A stretch of DNA of 64,000 nucleotides from Myxococcales bacterium (GCA_014240065.1 JAAZXR010000002.1:81439-145438), one strand, 5' to 3'. Shown: positions 17,823-26,930, counted from the first letter of the stretch. The notes: generated by a model from the sequence alone, not told the origin. Translations and numbers: made by a program.

Positions 17823-18716
17823 ATGAAGCGACTTTTATTGGTCTCCATGGCGCTCCCCCTCGTGGTCGGATGTACCACCTCACCTGCCGACGACGGCACA
17901 TCCGATGCGGCGGAGACGACGGCGGACGGGGGAGATGGAGACGGAGACGGAGACGGAGACGGAGACGGAGACGGCGGCGCTCCCGTCATCGCAAATATTG
18001 ACGGCGTCGTGACGGATCTCAACGGAGACGCCTTGCCGATGCCGAGAGTCGAGTTTTGTGGACCCATCAGCATGGATGGGTTCGTGATGTCGTGCATCCC
18101 GTTCCCGGTGGATCCGGAGACCGGCGTGTTCGAAATTGAGGTGAAGACCGCGGGGCTATGGAATATCAAGGTGCTCGGCGGCGTGGCCGAAGGTCGCTAT
18201 CCGACGGGGCAGGCCTTCCAGCAGCAAGTGGCTGAAGAGGATGACATCTCCTTGTCTCCGCCCTCCATCGTGGTGCCCGAGGTCGCGGCAGTGGTCGATT
18301 TGACTGACGTCTCTGGAGAGACGACCGTCGATCTTGATGGCACGATCTCGTTGACCTTCGATCCCGCGCTGACGCAGCTTGGGCTCGTGGCGACGCCGGC
18401 CACCGAGGTCGGCGGGTCCGAGGTGCCGCAAAGTGGCTGGTGGCTCTCGGAGGTGCCGGAGTCCGGGCCGATCATCGCGGCGTGGACGTTCTATCCCTTC
18501 GGAGCCAAGATCACGGAGGGGAGCTTTGGGCTCGAGGTGAATTCCGGGTTTGGCCTCGCCGCAGGGGAGACGGTCAACGTCTTCGAAATCGAAAAAGACA
18601 ACGCGGCGATCCATCAGGTGGCCACCGGGGTCGTGAGCGCGGACGCGTCGAGTCTGGAGCTGACGCAGGTGGGCGAAGGGCTCCATGAGCTCACCTGGCT
18701 GTTGTTCACCCAGTGA
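17823..18716 (+). CDS. Lipoprotein with Gly-Asp tether and predicted beta-sandwich body
   Basis: A 297-residue lipoprotein with signal MKRLLLVSMALPLVVGC (lipobox cysteine at 17). A Ser/Thr/Asp stretch and seven Gly-Asp units lead to a body beginning IANIDGVVTDLNGDALPMPR, which resembles the first strand pattern of carboxypeptidase-regulatory-like beta-sandwich domains, and continuing with repeated valine-rich strands. No catalytic motif is seen. The ATG at 17823 is preferred to upstream in-frame codons because of the signal peptide. It shares only the tether with the thioredoxin-like proteins, so the tether is a module reused with different cargoes. Confidence 0.75.
   Translation: MKRLLLVSMALPLVVGCTTSPADDGTSDAAETTADGGDGDGDGDGDGDGDGGAPVIANIDGVVTDLNGDALPMPRVEFCGPISMDGFVMSCIPFPVDPETGVFEIEVKTAGLWNIKVLGGVAEGRYPTGQAFQQQVAEEDDISLSPPSIVVPEVAAVVDLTDVSGETTVDLDGTISLTFDPALTQLGLVATPATEVGGSEVPQSGWWLSEVPESGPIIAAWTFYPFGAKITEGSFGLEVNSGFGLAAGETVNVFEIEKDNAAIHQVATGVVSADASSLELTQVGEGLHELTWLLFTQ
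17931..17972 (+). repeat. Gly-Asp hexamer repeat (7 units)
   Basis: GGA-GAT then GGA-GAC copies, nearly perfect at the DNA level (GGAGAC repeated), encoding the lipoprotein tether. Confidence 0.93.
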
Positions 18717-18952
18717 AGACATGGCGTTGGCGAGGGGGCGCGAATCTCCTCGCCGGCGACGCGGGATCGCGCCAGGCTAGGTTTCGGACGCGTGTGGCGC
18801 GGTGTGCGCTTCCTCGACGCCGTCGGCCACGGGGGCGCGCGCCTCAATTTTGTCGTCGCGGCGCAGGTTCACTTGAGAATTGCCACGGATGAATGCCGCG
18901 CCGTAGGCTAACGTCCATCAGCCGCCCACCGGTCGGGGGCTCCAGGTTTGTC

Positions 18953-19405
18953 ATGCGTTCCAAGCTCGTTTCCATCAGTGCACTCGCCTTGTCCTTCGGC
19001 TTCGCGGCCCAGCTCCTCGCGCCTCAGGTGTCCCATGGCGCCGCCGCAGAATCGAAGCAAGATGATCGCTACACCCTCACCTACAGCGCGGCGGCGGCGA
19101 AAAAAGGCGAGTCGGCCTCGGCCACCGTGACGGTGACGCCCAAGGGCGAATGGCACCTCAATCGAGAATTCCCGACCTCGCTGAGCGTGACTCCATCCAC
19201 TGGAGTCGTGGTCACCAAGACCAAGCTCAAGCTGCAGGACGCGAAGCGTTTCGACGAGCACAAGGGGCTCGAGTTCCAGGTCGCCTACGAAGCGAAGGCG
19301 GCTGGCAAAGAGAAGCTCGACAGCAAGCTCAAGTTCGCCATTTGCATTGAGACCTCGTGCTCGCCAGTGACGGAGACTTTCTCCATCGCGATCAACGTCG
19401 AGTAG
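18953..19405 (+). CDS. Small exported protein, DsbD N-terminal-domain-like
   Basis: A 150-residue secreted protein with a cleavable signal (MRSKLVSISALALSFGFAAQ, cleavage near SHGA). The mature part is a beta-rich domain of about 110 residues: ATVTVTPKGEWHLNREFPTS, VVVTKTKLKLQDAKRF and a conserved end LKFAICIETSCSPVTETFSI with two cysteines five residues apart (C-x4-C). This arrangement resembles the N-terminal (alpha) domain of DsbD, which passes electrons to periplasmic thioredoxin-like proteins, but the match is by eye. Its position after the thioredoxin-lipoprotein cluster fits that role. The ATG at 18953 is chosen over 18893 because of the signal peptide. Confidence 0.65.
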   Translation: MRSKLVSISALALSFGFAAQLLAPQVSHGAAAESKQDDRYTLTYSAAAAKKGESASATVTVTPKGEWHLNREFPTSLSVTPSTGVVVTKTKLKLQDAKRFDEHKGLEFQVAYEAKAAGKEKLDSKLKFAICIETSCSPVTETFSIAINVE

Positions 19406-19428
19406 CGCGCCCGACGACTCGAGGCCGG

Positions 19429-21294
19429 CTAGCTTCGGTCGTACCGGGCGAGTCGGTCATGGCCGGTGATCAGCCGCCCTAAGGTCGTGGAGAGCGCGGT
19501 GTGGGCGAAGGGCTTGTGTAAAAACGCGGTCTCGGCGGAGATTGACTCTGGCACCCGCTCGTTCGTATAGCCCGAGATGAAGAGGAACGGGATCTCTGGG
19601 TACATGTCGTTCAACCTCCGGGCCATCTCCGGGCCACCCATCCGTGGCATCAGCATGTCGCTCACGATCGCGCTCACTGGTTGATTTTGTTCGTGGTAGT
19701 GCGTGACAAGATCGCAGCCTTCTTGTCCGTCTCGCGCCGAAAGCACGCGGTATCCCTCGCGTTCAAGGCAGCGCCGGACATATTTTCGAACGGAGTCCTC
19801 GTCGTCCACCACCACCACGAGATGGTTCCTGTTGGTCTCAACGCAGGCCTCCTCTGGTTCCGGGACGTTCTCCGCCGTCACAGTCGAGCAGGGGAGCTGA
19901 AACGTGATGGTGGTGCCGGTGGACTCGGAATTGGTCACGGCGATAGAGCCGTTGACGGACTCGACGAACTCCTTGGCGGTGTCGAGCCCAAGCCCTGCGC
20001 TCATGCCGTGCGGTCGCGTGGTGAAGAACTTGTCGAAGACACGTGGCAAATCGTCTGGAGAGATCCCGTGTCCAGTGTCACTGATGCTGATCTTCGCGAG
20101 GTCGTTCTCCTCGTTCGGTCGCTTTTGAACGGAGACATCGACGAGGATCGCGCCCCCGTCGGGCATCGCCTCGCACGCGTTGGACACCAGAATTTCGATG
20201 ATCTGATCGAAGCGAAGGCGATCCATCTCGATGGATGCGTTCGCGGTGTCGAGCACAGCGGACATGGAGTGCTTTGAGGAGATGGAGTGGCGGAGGTCTT
20301 TGACGCAGCGATCGATTCGCTCAGAGATTTGGATGGTCTCGGTTCGGCTTGAGTCTCTGCCGGAGAGGGAGAGCAGGCGGTGCGACATGCTCTTGGCGCG
20401 CGCAGTGGCCGTTTCGATTTCGTCGGCGATTTCGTGAACCGTGTGCGGGTCATCCGCGTATTCGCGCAGCTCTTCGAAGGAGGCGACGAGCACCGTGAGC
20501 ACATTGTTGAGCTCGTGGGCGATGCCCCCTGCGAATCGTTGCATCGTCAGATCCTCTGCCGGCGATGTGTTGGAGTTGGCGTTGGCGCGGGGCGAGGTGT
20601 CATGGAACGTCCGCAGATACACTGAGATCCCCCCGACAGAGATCTTCTGGAGGTCGACTCTCGAGACAAAACAGCGCCCGTCCGGCAACAATATCGTGTT
20701 TGTTTGCCGGCGCGTGACACCAAAGGCGCTCTTCAGAGTGTCGCAGTCGCTTCGCTCGGCGACCAGGTCGCAGTAGCTCGCGCCGAGGATCGCGTTTCGG
20801 TGCCTCGCAAATACGTTGAGCGCGGCGTTTGTCGCTTGTACGACGACGCCGTCAGCGAGGTGAACGAGCATGCAAGCATCTTCACTCGCGGGGTCGCTCA
20901 TGAAGGAAACGAGGGACCGAACGTCGGCAGCCAGCTGCGGATCCGAATCGAATTCATATACCAGGATGAGGTCGAGGCTGGAATCTTCTAGCGGTATGGA
21001 ATGAAAGACAACCTGGCGAGACCCGCCGCCCTCGGGGGCTTGTATCTCGCAGACTGCGGGGGACGCGTCGACCGTGCCAGAGTCGATCTCAGGCGCCGCA
21101 TTGGGGAGCGCCCGAAACGGCGTCCCCACCGTGAGCGTGTCGAAGCACAGGTCGTTGACGGCGGTCGAGGCGTATCGAATGTGGCCGAGCGTATCTACCA
21201 CGAGAATCCCGATCTCTGCCGGAGTGCCGCGGCCATCTGCTGCGCACAAACCACCCTTCATCGGTTCCCGATTGTTTCGTATCAACCCCAACAT
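19429..21294 (-). CDS. Hybrid sensor histidine kinase (PAS, HisKA, HATPase, receiver)
   Basis: A soluble 621-residue hybrid kinase. Two PAS-like sensor regions (about 25-120 and 140-235) precede the dimerisation helix with FAGGIAHELNNVLT (His260), the ATP-binding N-box VSNACEAMPDGG (Asn372), the G1 box DTGHGI (Asp406), F-box FDKFFTTRPHG and the G2 box GLGLDTAKEF. A C-terminal receiver domain starts VVVVDDEDSVRKYV, with the phospho-acceptor in VSDMLMPRMGG (Asp547). No transmembrane segment, so it senses an intracellular signal. ATG at 21261 is an alternative start with a GGGAA site. No cognate response regulator is adjacent. Confidence 0.92.
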   Translation of the reverse strand: MLGLIRNNREPMKGGLCAADGRGTPAEIGILVVDTLGHIRYASTAVNDLCFDTLTVGTPFRALPNAAPEIDSGTVDASPAVCEIQAPEGGGSRQVVFHSIPLEDSSLDLILVYEFDSDPQLAADVRSLVSFMSDPASEDACMLVHLADGVVVQATNAALNVFARHRNAILGASYCDLVAERSDCDTLKSAFGVTRRQTNTILLPDGRCFVSRVDLQKISVGGISVYLRTFHDTSPRANANSNTSPAEDLTMQRFAGGIAHELNNVLTVLVASFEELREYADDPHTVHEIADEIETATARAKSMSHRLLSLSGRDSSRTETIQISERIDRCVKDLRHSISSKHSMSAVLDTANASIEMDRLRFDQIIEILVSNACEAMPDGGAILVDVSVQKRPNEENDLAKISISDTGHGISPDDLPRVFDKFFTTRPHGMSAGLGLDTAKEFVESVNGSIAVTNSESTGTTITFQLPCSTVTAENVPEPEEACVETNRNHLVVVVDDEDSVRKYVRRCLEREGYRVLSARDGQEGCDLVTHYHEQNQPVSAIVSDMLMPRMGGPEMARRLNDMYPEIPFLFISGYTNERVPESISAETAFLHKPFAHTALSTTLGRLITGHDRLARYDRS

Positions 21295-21780
21295 TTAGAA
21301 CCTACGACGAAAGTATTATGGTTCCATTGTTCCGCACTTTTTTCGTCACGGTCCAAAGTTGATTGGCAATTTTGATGCCTGTCGCAATATGGACTGAATC
21401 AAAATGAGTCGTGCAGCGGGGAGGACCAGCCGGACTCCGCTGCCGCGCCGCATCACGATTTCGACCTCGCCCAAGCGTTGGCGAGCGCGCGCACGAGGCT
21501 CTTAGGTTCGCTATGGAGGGGCCACGATGGGGTCTGAGGGCATTTCTCTCCTAAGTGGGGAGTCGCCGCGTTTGTACGGACCGGTCGGCTGTGTGCAGCG
21601 ATCGCCGGCAGCGCGGTGAGTTTCGACATCGACTGTCTCAAGACGAGACAGCGGTGGACATGCATGGGGGGGAGCGCGTGGGCTACGGGTCCATGGTGCC
21701 TTTTGCGGCATCGGTCGGTAGCGGCGCTCCGCGTCAAGTTGATTTGGACGCGAGCGCGGCGGTCGGGCAGCGCGGTGAGC
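21295..21780. other. Intergenic region without a convincing gene
   Basis: 486 bases upstream of the hybrid kinase. Short open frames on both strands have no start context, codon signature or recognisable product. The AT-richer part (21295-21400) is presumably the kinase promoter; on the minus strand a CATAAT -10-like box lies about 20-25 bases before the ATG, but no matching -35 is evident. Confidence 0.4.
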
Positions 21781-23310
21781 TCATTGACGCTCGAATACGC
21801 CGGAGCGCCTAGGATCACCCGCACCCGAAACGGCGCCCGACGGGCTCCGGACGACGCCGTGCACACCGCCGAAGAAAAACGCGCGGCGATCAAATCCGAT
21901 CAACGCGCCGTAGGTCGCGCGCAAGGCGGCCTCGACTCGCTTCGTCGATTCCCAGTGGGACCGTTCGAGCCAGACGGTGTCGCCTTCTGCGTGAACTCGC
22001 GGCGCCATGATCGCGTCCGCGAGCGGGGCGCCGTGGATCATTCGAAGCAGCGTCGCGGACACCGCCGAGCGGATCCGGTTGGCCCCTCCGCTGCCGAGAA
22101 CGACGAGTGAAGAATCGGGAGCGCGGGCGATGGTGGGTGCCATCATGGTCGGGAGCTGGGCGCCGCCGCCTTGCTTAAAGAACCCGCCGGGGTTGAGGTC
22201 TTCCTCACCGAGGAAGTTGTTCATGAAGATGCCGGTGTCGCCCAACACGTAGCCGCATCCTTCGCCGTTGCTCGTCGTCACGGACACCGCGAATCCCTCG
22301 TTATCGGTGACGCTTATCTGGGTAGTCGAGCCCCGTGTCTCCGGGAACTCGCGGAGCGACGGATCGGCGCTGGCGACGGCGCCGGCCAGCGCAGCCGCGA
22401 ACGTGGGCTCGTCTTCTGGCGCGGCACGGCACGCGCTGAGGATGTCGGCCAGCGCGTGACCTCCGGGTTTTGGGGCCGTCCAAATCTGCCATTCGCCGTG
22501 ACGGACTTCCCGGGGCGGCTCCGCCTCAAGCCGGGGCATCTTGAAGTCGTCGGCGCTCAAGACTCCGCCGGCTGCGTGGCCAAATTCCCGCAAGATGGAC
22601 GCCTTGATCCGCGGGGGCGGCCGTCCGCTGTCGGCGAATTCGCGGAGCAGCTGGGCGAAGTTCGGATTTCGGAGCACCTCGTCGGGGGTCGGAGGTGCGC
22701 CGTTCGTGAGCGTCTCTATCGTGTCGGAATGGAGACTCACGATGGGCCACAACAGCCGAAAGACCTCCGCGCCGCTCGCCCCGATCGGATGACCCTGCTC
22801 GGCGAGGCGGATCGCCGGCGCGAGCACAGCGGGCAGCGGGAGTCTGCCCCAGCGCTGGTGCGCAGAGGCCAACACCTCAAAGGTGGTCGGGGCGGCGACG
22901 GAGGCCTTGCCGATATAAAAGCGCTGCGTGGTCTCTCCAAAGTCGATATCGACGGCATGGAAATCGCGCGGGGTACCGGTCACGGGCGAGCCCAGATGTA
23001 GCGGGGCACGCGGAAAAAAATCGACGAAGGAAGGGGCCTCGCCCACGGGCTTGAGGAGCATCAGTCCGCCGCCGCCTGCGCTGGAGAGCAAGGGCTCGCA
23101 CACGTAGGATGCGAACACGGCCGCGATGGCTGCGTCGATGGCGTTCCCACCTGCGCGCAGCGTGGCGATGCCCGCGTTGCACGTCCCGTCATTTCCCGCT
23201 GCGATCGCTCCTGGCAAGGGTCGACGAGCATAACTGCTCCCTCGGCATAGTCTATCTTTTTCGTCCCTCCCGCATGAACTGGTGCGCGCGGAGGTGGGGG
23301 CGTTGAACAC
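21781..23310 (-). CDS. ggt: Gamma-glutamyltranspeptidase family protein (Ntn hydrolase)
   Basis: A 509-residue homologue of gamma-glutamyltransferase/glutathione hydrolase. The N-terminal part has NAGIATLRAGGNAIDAAIAA (the typical GGNAvDAa motif) and CEPLLSSAGGGGLMLL; the autoprocessing site is RGSTTQISVTD, so Thr329 should become the nucleophile of the small subunit. The downstream oxyanion region (PTMMAPTIA and GSGGANRIRSAV) is present. The usual TTH/TTHYSV is TTQISV here. No signal peptide is evident, unlike periplasmic GGTs, although the start is uncertain. It lies 16 bp after an FAD-oxidoreductase gene in the same operon. Confidence 0.87.
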   Translation of the reverse strand: MFNAPTSARTSSCGRDEKDRLCRGSSYARRPLPGAIAAGNDGTCNAGIATLRAGGNAIDAAIAAVFASYVCEPLLSSAGGGGLMLLKPVGEAPSFVDFFPRAPLHLGSPVTGTPRDFHAVDIDFGETTQRFYIGKASVAAPTTFEVLASAHQRWGRLPLPAVLAPAIRLAEQGHPIGASGAEVFRLLWPIVSLHSDTIETLTNGAPPTPDEVLRNPNFAQLLREFADSGRPPPRIKASILREFGHAAGGVLSADDFKMPRLEAEPPREVRHGEWQIWTAPKPGGHALADILSACRAAPEDEPTFAAALAGAVASADPSLREFPETRGSTTQISVTDNEGFAVSVTTSNGEGCGYVLGDTGIFMNNFLGEEDLNPGGFFKQGGGAQLPTMMAPTIARAPDSSLVVLGSGGANRIRSAVSATLLRMIHGAPLADAIMAPRVHAEGDTVWLERSHWESTKRVEAALRATYGALIGFDRRAFFFGGVHGVVRSPSGAVSGAGDPRRSGVFERQ

Positions 23311-23326
23311 CCCAGCGCTCGCGATG

Positions 23327-24505
23327 TCAGCGGGGTGTGGGGCTGCGCACGCGCCCGGGAAGGCGACGGGCGTCGAGCGGGCCTGGGCGCGCGCCGTGCA
23401 GCATCAGCGCTACGAGGCGCTCGGCGGCCACGAACGCCCAACCCATCCCATGACCCGAGTGAGCGCCGATGAAGAAGCAGCCGGGGTGGTCGGGGAGCTC
23501 GCCCACGATCGGCAAGGCGTCGGGCGCGTAGCCCAACGCGCCGCTCCACCGCCGGAGCACCCGCGGAGCCTCGTCGAACAAGTCGCCGCAGTGGCGCGCC
23601 AAGAAGGCGTCGAGCGCGGCATGAACCCGCGGGTGCAGGAGGTCTTCGGTGCCAACCTCCTCGTCGGCGGCGAGCGGCCGGAAGCCCCCGAGGATGATCC
23701 GACCCTGGACGTCTTGTCGAAGGTATGCCCAGTCGTCGAGCGCGTACACGGGCGCTCGGAGGGGACGTGAGGCGGGAGCGGTCACCAGCGCCTGCGCGCG
23801 GACGGGCCGCACCCACGGGCCGAGTTCAGGGAGCCACTCCGGCGCGTAGGCGTTGGTCGCGACGATGACGGTCGTCGCTTCGTAGGTGCCCCCATCGGTC
23901 TCCACCGCGACGCCATCCTCGGTCGGCCGGATCGCCCGGACGTTCGTCCCTTGGTGCCATGAGACGTTGGAGGCCTCGCGCAGGACCTCGAGCAGGCGGA
24001 TGGGATCAAGCTGGGCATCCCCCTCATACCAATAGCCCCCGGCGAAGTCGGGCAGCGGAGCGTCGCCGGCCGAGACGTGGCGCACCTTGGCGCCGTGCGT
24101 GCGCAGCAGGTCGGCTGCCTCGCGGAGCGACTCGACTCGCTCCGGCGCGCGCGTGAGCGAGAAAGCGCCGGTCTTCGCGTAGTCACACGCCGAATTAAGC
24201 AGGCCCTCGGCGGCGAGGAGGTGATGATTTTCTGTGGTCATCGACCACAGCTCGAGCGCGGTCTCGAGGCCAAGGTTCGTGCGCTGTCGGTCGAAGTGGG
24301 CGATGGATCCGCAGGTCATGAAGCCCGCGTTCCTTCCGGATGCGCCGCTCCCGATCTCGCCGCGTTCGAACCCCGCGATGCGTTTGCTCGGCGCGCGCTT
24401 TTGGAGCCAGTACGCGGCGGACAGGCCTGAGATTCCTCCACCGATGATCGCGACGTCGAGTCGTCGGTCTTGGCAGCGCCGCTGATGCCAGATGGAGTAG
24501 GTCAT
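23327..24505 (-). CDS. FAD-dependent amino-acid/amine oxidoreductase (DAO family)
   Basis: A 392-residue flavoprotein. Residues about 15-45 form the dinucleotide-binding motif DVAIIGGGISGLSAAYWLQK, followed by GSGASGRNAGFM, typical of DadA/PuuB/glycine-oxidase-type enzymes. Further blocks are TTVIVATNAYAPEW, ALVTAPASRPLR, DDWAYLRQDVQGRIILGGFR and a C-terminal GCFFIGAHSGHGMGWAFVAAE FAD-contact region. Substrate unknown: D-amino acid, sarcosine-like or gamma-glutamyl-amine. The ATG at 24505 overlaps the upstream acetyltransferase by 4 bp, and a gamma-glutamyltransferase follows, so an amine or gamma-glutamyl amide catabolic role is an inference worth testing. Confidence 0.87.
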   Translation of the reverse strand: MTYSIWHQRRCQDRRLDVAIIGGGISGLSAAYWLQKRAPSKRIAGFERGEIGSGASGRNAGFMTCGSIAHFDRQRTNLGLETALELWSMTTENHHLLAAEGLLNSACDYAKTGAFSLTRAPERVESLREAADLLRTHGAKVRHVSAGDAPLPDFAGGYWYEGDAQLDPIRLLEVLREASNVSWHQGTNVRAIRPTEDGVAVETDGGTYEATTVIVATNAYAPEWLPELGPWVRPVRAQALVTAPASRPLRAPVYALDDWAYLRQDVQGRIILGGFRPLAADEEVGTEDLLHPRVHAALDAFLARHCGDLFDEAPRVLRRWSGALGYAPDALPIVGELPDHPGCFFIGAHSGHGMGWAFVAAERLVALMLHGARPGPLDARRLPGRVRSPTPR

Positions 24506-25074
24506 GGCGATGTCGCGGTGAGGTCGAGCACCATCTCGAGCGCGGTGCAGCGGCAGGGGACACCGCAGCGGTGACAGCGGTAGGGGATCTGCGACCAATA
24601 GTTCTCGTGCTCGGCGACGACCGTAAAGCCGAGTCCCGTGAGGGCACGTCGAGAGCTGTCGTGTGGCGACTCTTTCCAGGAGTGTGCGACCGCGCCCAAG
24701 GCGCCGAGCTGCCGGAGGCGACGGATGGCCTCGGTGGAGAGGGCGCGGCCGATCCCTCGCCCGGTGTGGTCCGCGTCCACAAAGCACGACTGGAAATAGC
24801 CGAGGCGTGAGATGTCTGCGGGCCACGCGGCCGAGGAGTGACCGTGGCCGCGGCCGCGTTCCCAGTTGCCCGGGGGGAGGGTGAGGCGAAAGCCTAGGAG
24901 TCGTCGGTCGTCACTCCACGCCGCGAGCGCGCACGAGATCCCGTCGCGCGCGCAGCGGCGGCGATAGGTCGCGAGGAGCTCTTCGGTGTAGTAATCGTCT
25001 CCACCGACCCGATTCGCGATGGGGAGCGCCTGCACAAGGTCGCGCTCGCGTAGGTCCCGGACGTCGAAGTTCAC
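24502..25074 (-). CDS. GNAT acetyltransferase with C-terminal cysteine motif
   Basis: A 190-residue GNAT protein. The acetyl-CoA-binding segment is FQSCFVDADHTGRGIGRALS, followed by AIRRLRQLGALGAVAHSWK and the GLGFTVVAEHENYW end of the fold. Residues after about 168 form a compact cysteine cluster, YRCHRCGVPCRCTALEMV (C-x2-C-x3-C-x-C), unusual for a GNAT and likely to bind zinc or another metal. Substrate unknown. The gene overlaps the FAD oxidoreductase by 4 bp and is the first of a three-gene operon ending in a gamma-glutamyltransferase. Confidence 0.85.
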   Translation of the reverse strand: MNFDVRDLRERDLVQALPIANRVGGDDYYTEELLATYRRRCARDGISCALAAWSDDRRLLGFRLTLPPGNWERGRGHGHSSAAWPADISRLGYFQSCFVDADHTGRGIGRALSTEAIRRLRQLGALGAVAHSWKESPHDSSRRALTGLGFTVVAEHENYWSQIPYRCHRCGVPCRCTALEMVLDLTATSP

Positions 25075-25177
25075 GAGACCACGCTAGCGACCGAGGGCGG
25101 AGATTACAAGTCGAGGAGCGCCGCGGGTGGGCGGGAGAGCCTCGCGAACCGACGGAGTTCCCGTTCGTGAGGTCGCG

Positions 25178-25630
25178 CTATTGGGGGGTCAAGAGGCTCC
25201 AGGCGAATCCCGCGCATCCCATGTTGAGGTCGTCACGATCGGACTCACATGCGAGCGCATCTTCTGGGGTGAGGGCGTCGTAGATGCACTGGCAAAAATG
25301 CAGCGAACCCTCGGCGTCGAACACCCAGTCCATCCGGCTAAAGAGCCCGCCTGAGTAGTCGTTCTCGGCGCTGTTTTGGGCGATGATGAACGAGCTGTCT
25401 TCGTCCACCGTCACGTACTCAAAGCTCGAAGAGTAGTCCATGGCGGACACCGTCCAGGTCGCCTCACCGATGACATGGGTCTGGCCATACGCGTCATCGT
25501 AGGTCCCCGCGATATCGAGCGCAGACGGGTCGTCGCCGGGATCATCGCTTTCGCATCCGACGACCGAGGCCGTGAAGGCGAGCGCGAGAAAAAGAGAGAG
25601 AGAGAGAGTGTTGGTGCTGTGCTTCATCAT
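25178..25630 (-). CDS. Small acidic lipoprotein of unknown function
   Basis: About 150 residues. Signal MKHSTNTLSLSLFLALAFTA with lipobox VVGC. The mature part opens with an acidic linker (SDDPGDDPSALD) and a compact domain: IAGTYDDAYGQTHVIGEATW, FEYVTVDEDSSFIIAQNSAE and WVFDAEGSLHFCQCIYDALT. Four cysteines in the body (CQC, CES, GCAG) suggest disulfides. Two ATGs in tandem (25630 and 25627) are both usable. The pattern of a secreted acidic beta-rich domain is common in this window's lipoproteins, but no function is suggested. Confidence 0.7.
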   Translation of the reverse strand: MMKHSTNTLSLSLFLALAFTASVVGCESDDPGDDPSALDIAGTYDDAYGQTHVIGEATWTVSAMDYSSSFEYVTVDEDSSFIIAQNSAENDYSGGLFSRMDWVFDAEGSLHFCQCIYDALTPEDALACESDRDDLNMGCAGFAWSLLTPQ

Positions 25631-26111
25631 TTCGAGTGCGAAGAAACAGTGACCGGATGACCCCTCAGGCATACAGCTTCAGCGTGGTTGCTAGAGCGAT
25701 CCTTGACGGGTATGGCGGAGGGGGGGGTGTTGGTCCTGTCTCCCTGATGCCTCCCCACGAGGCGGTTGGAGAAACTCTGTGCCGGATGGCGACAGAGATG
25801 TTCGGCAGGTCTTCGGACTCGTATGTCTCCCTTGGACCCTGCTTCCCAGCTTGCGCCAGTGCGTGATTGGGCCGTCGTCGATACTCACCGCTGCGGGGGC
25901 AGTTCCGGCCTCTCACCGGATTCCCTTTTTCACCATGCCGCCGAGACGGCATGGACCGAACACAAGGTGCGTATACTTGGTGAGGCTCTTGAGTGTCAAG
26001 TGGTGTGGGTGATCGAGAGAGCACGCGAAGCGCGGTTTCCCGACCCGGTCGGCGGTGTCGGCGGCGTCGGCGGCGTCGGCGGCGTTCTGGGAGTTCGCCA
26101 ATGAGGTGAAA
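25631..26111. other. Intergenic region with a hairpin and a GTCGGCGGC repeat
   Basis: 481 bases between two minus-strand genes with no convincing reading frame. It contains an inverted repeat, CATGCCG at 25934-25940 and CGGCATG at 25947-25953 (6-base loop), with no T-run following, so it is not an obvious terminator. A 9-base repeat lies at 26048-26084 just after the rhomboid gene. Confidence 0.45.
26048..26084 (+). repeat. Tandem 9-bp repeat GTCGGCGGC
   Basis: About four copies, the first with one T substitution. It lies just downstream of the minus-strand rhomboid gene. It would encode GGV/VGG repeats on the plus strand, but no gene is supported there. Confidence 0.7.
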
Positions 26112-26930
26112 CTACTTTTGCGTGCGGAGCTGAGCGACCTCAAGATTGTGCAGGCATCGCTTGGAGACCTCAGGGTACAGGGCGGCGTTCTCGAGCAGGC
26201 GGAGCCCGCGGTCGTAGTCGCGCTCGACGAGGGCGCGGTAGCCTCGGTAGCAGATTTCGTCGGCGCCGCGGTCGAGCGCCGCGACGCGGGGGCGGACGAT
26301 GGGAGATGCGGCGAGCGCGATGCTCGCGGTGATCAGGACCAACAGACCGGCAGAGAGGAGGCGTTGCGCCCCGTGTGACACGAGGGTGGCCGCGCCCAAT
26401 AGCCCGAGGGCCGCCCCTCCGAGGTGGGCGAAGTTCGCGACCTGCCACAGGTCGAGCATGGTGAGTCCCACGCACAAGATCGCCCATCCGACGAGGAAAC
26501 GCAGCGTCCCGTCGTCGATGGCGTCCCTGAAGATCACCCGGCGACGCCCGGCGTACCAAAGACCGGCCGCGAGCGCGTAGACCATGCCCGACAGACCGAT
26601 GGCGGGCCCTTGGATGGCATATTCGAGCAACGAGGCCGCCGCCGCAGGACCGGCGAAGGTCGAGAGCACGGCCAGATGCCCGACCTTGAGCTCGAGATAA
26701 CCCCCGAGGCGCCAAATCCAAAAACAGTTGAACAGCAGGTGGAGGAAATCTCCGTGAACGAGCACCGTCGTCCAGATCCTCCACGCTTCCCCGTAGAACG
26801 CCAGCGCGGACATGTCGACGCGGCTAAGCTCGTACCCCAGCGCGTCCATCACCATCGTGACGCAGGAGATCAAGACGAGCCCGCTGGTGACGGGGAGTCG
26901 GGGAATATCGCGAAGTTGGGGGTGGGACAT
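26112..26930 (-). CDS. Rhomboid-family intramembrane serine protease
   Basis: A 272-residue polytopic protein with about six membrane segments and a soluble C-terminal extension. The rhomboid signature is present: HGDFLHLLFNCFWIWRLG (the HxxxN-type motif), the active-site GPAIGLSGMVYALAAG (Ser114) and ANFAHLGGAALGLL (His169). Rhomboids cleave single-pass membrane proteins within the bilayer. The tail (RGADEICYRGYRALVERDYD) looks like an unusual helical cytoplasmic domain. Upstream and downstream neighbours share no obvious pathway. Confidence 0.88.
   Translation of the reverse strand: MSHPQLRDIPRLPVTSGLVLISCVTMVMDALGYELSRVDMSALAFYGEAWRIWTTVLVHGDFLHLLFNCFWIWRLGGYLELKVGHLAVLSTFAGPAAAASLLEYAIQGPAIGLSGMVYALAAGLWYAGRRRVIFRDAIDDGTLRFLVGWAILCVGLTMLDLWQVANFAHLGGAALGLLGAATLVSHGAQRLLSAGLLVLITASIALAASPIVRPRVAALDRGADEICYRGYRALVERDYDRGLRLLENAALYPEVSKRCLHNLEVAQLRTQK

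Noticed and set aside
25934..25953. Intrinsic terminator downstream of the rhomboid gene
   Set aside because: A good inverted repeat exists but no T-run follows it on either strand.
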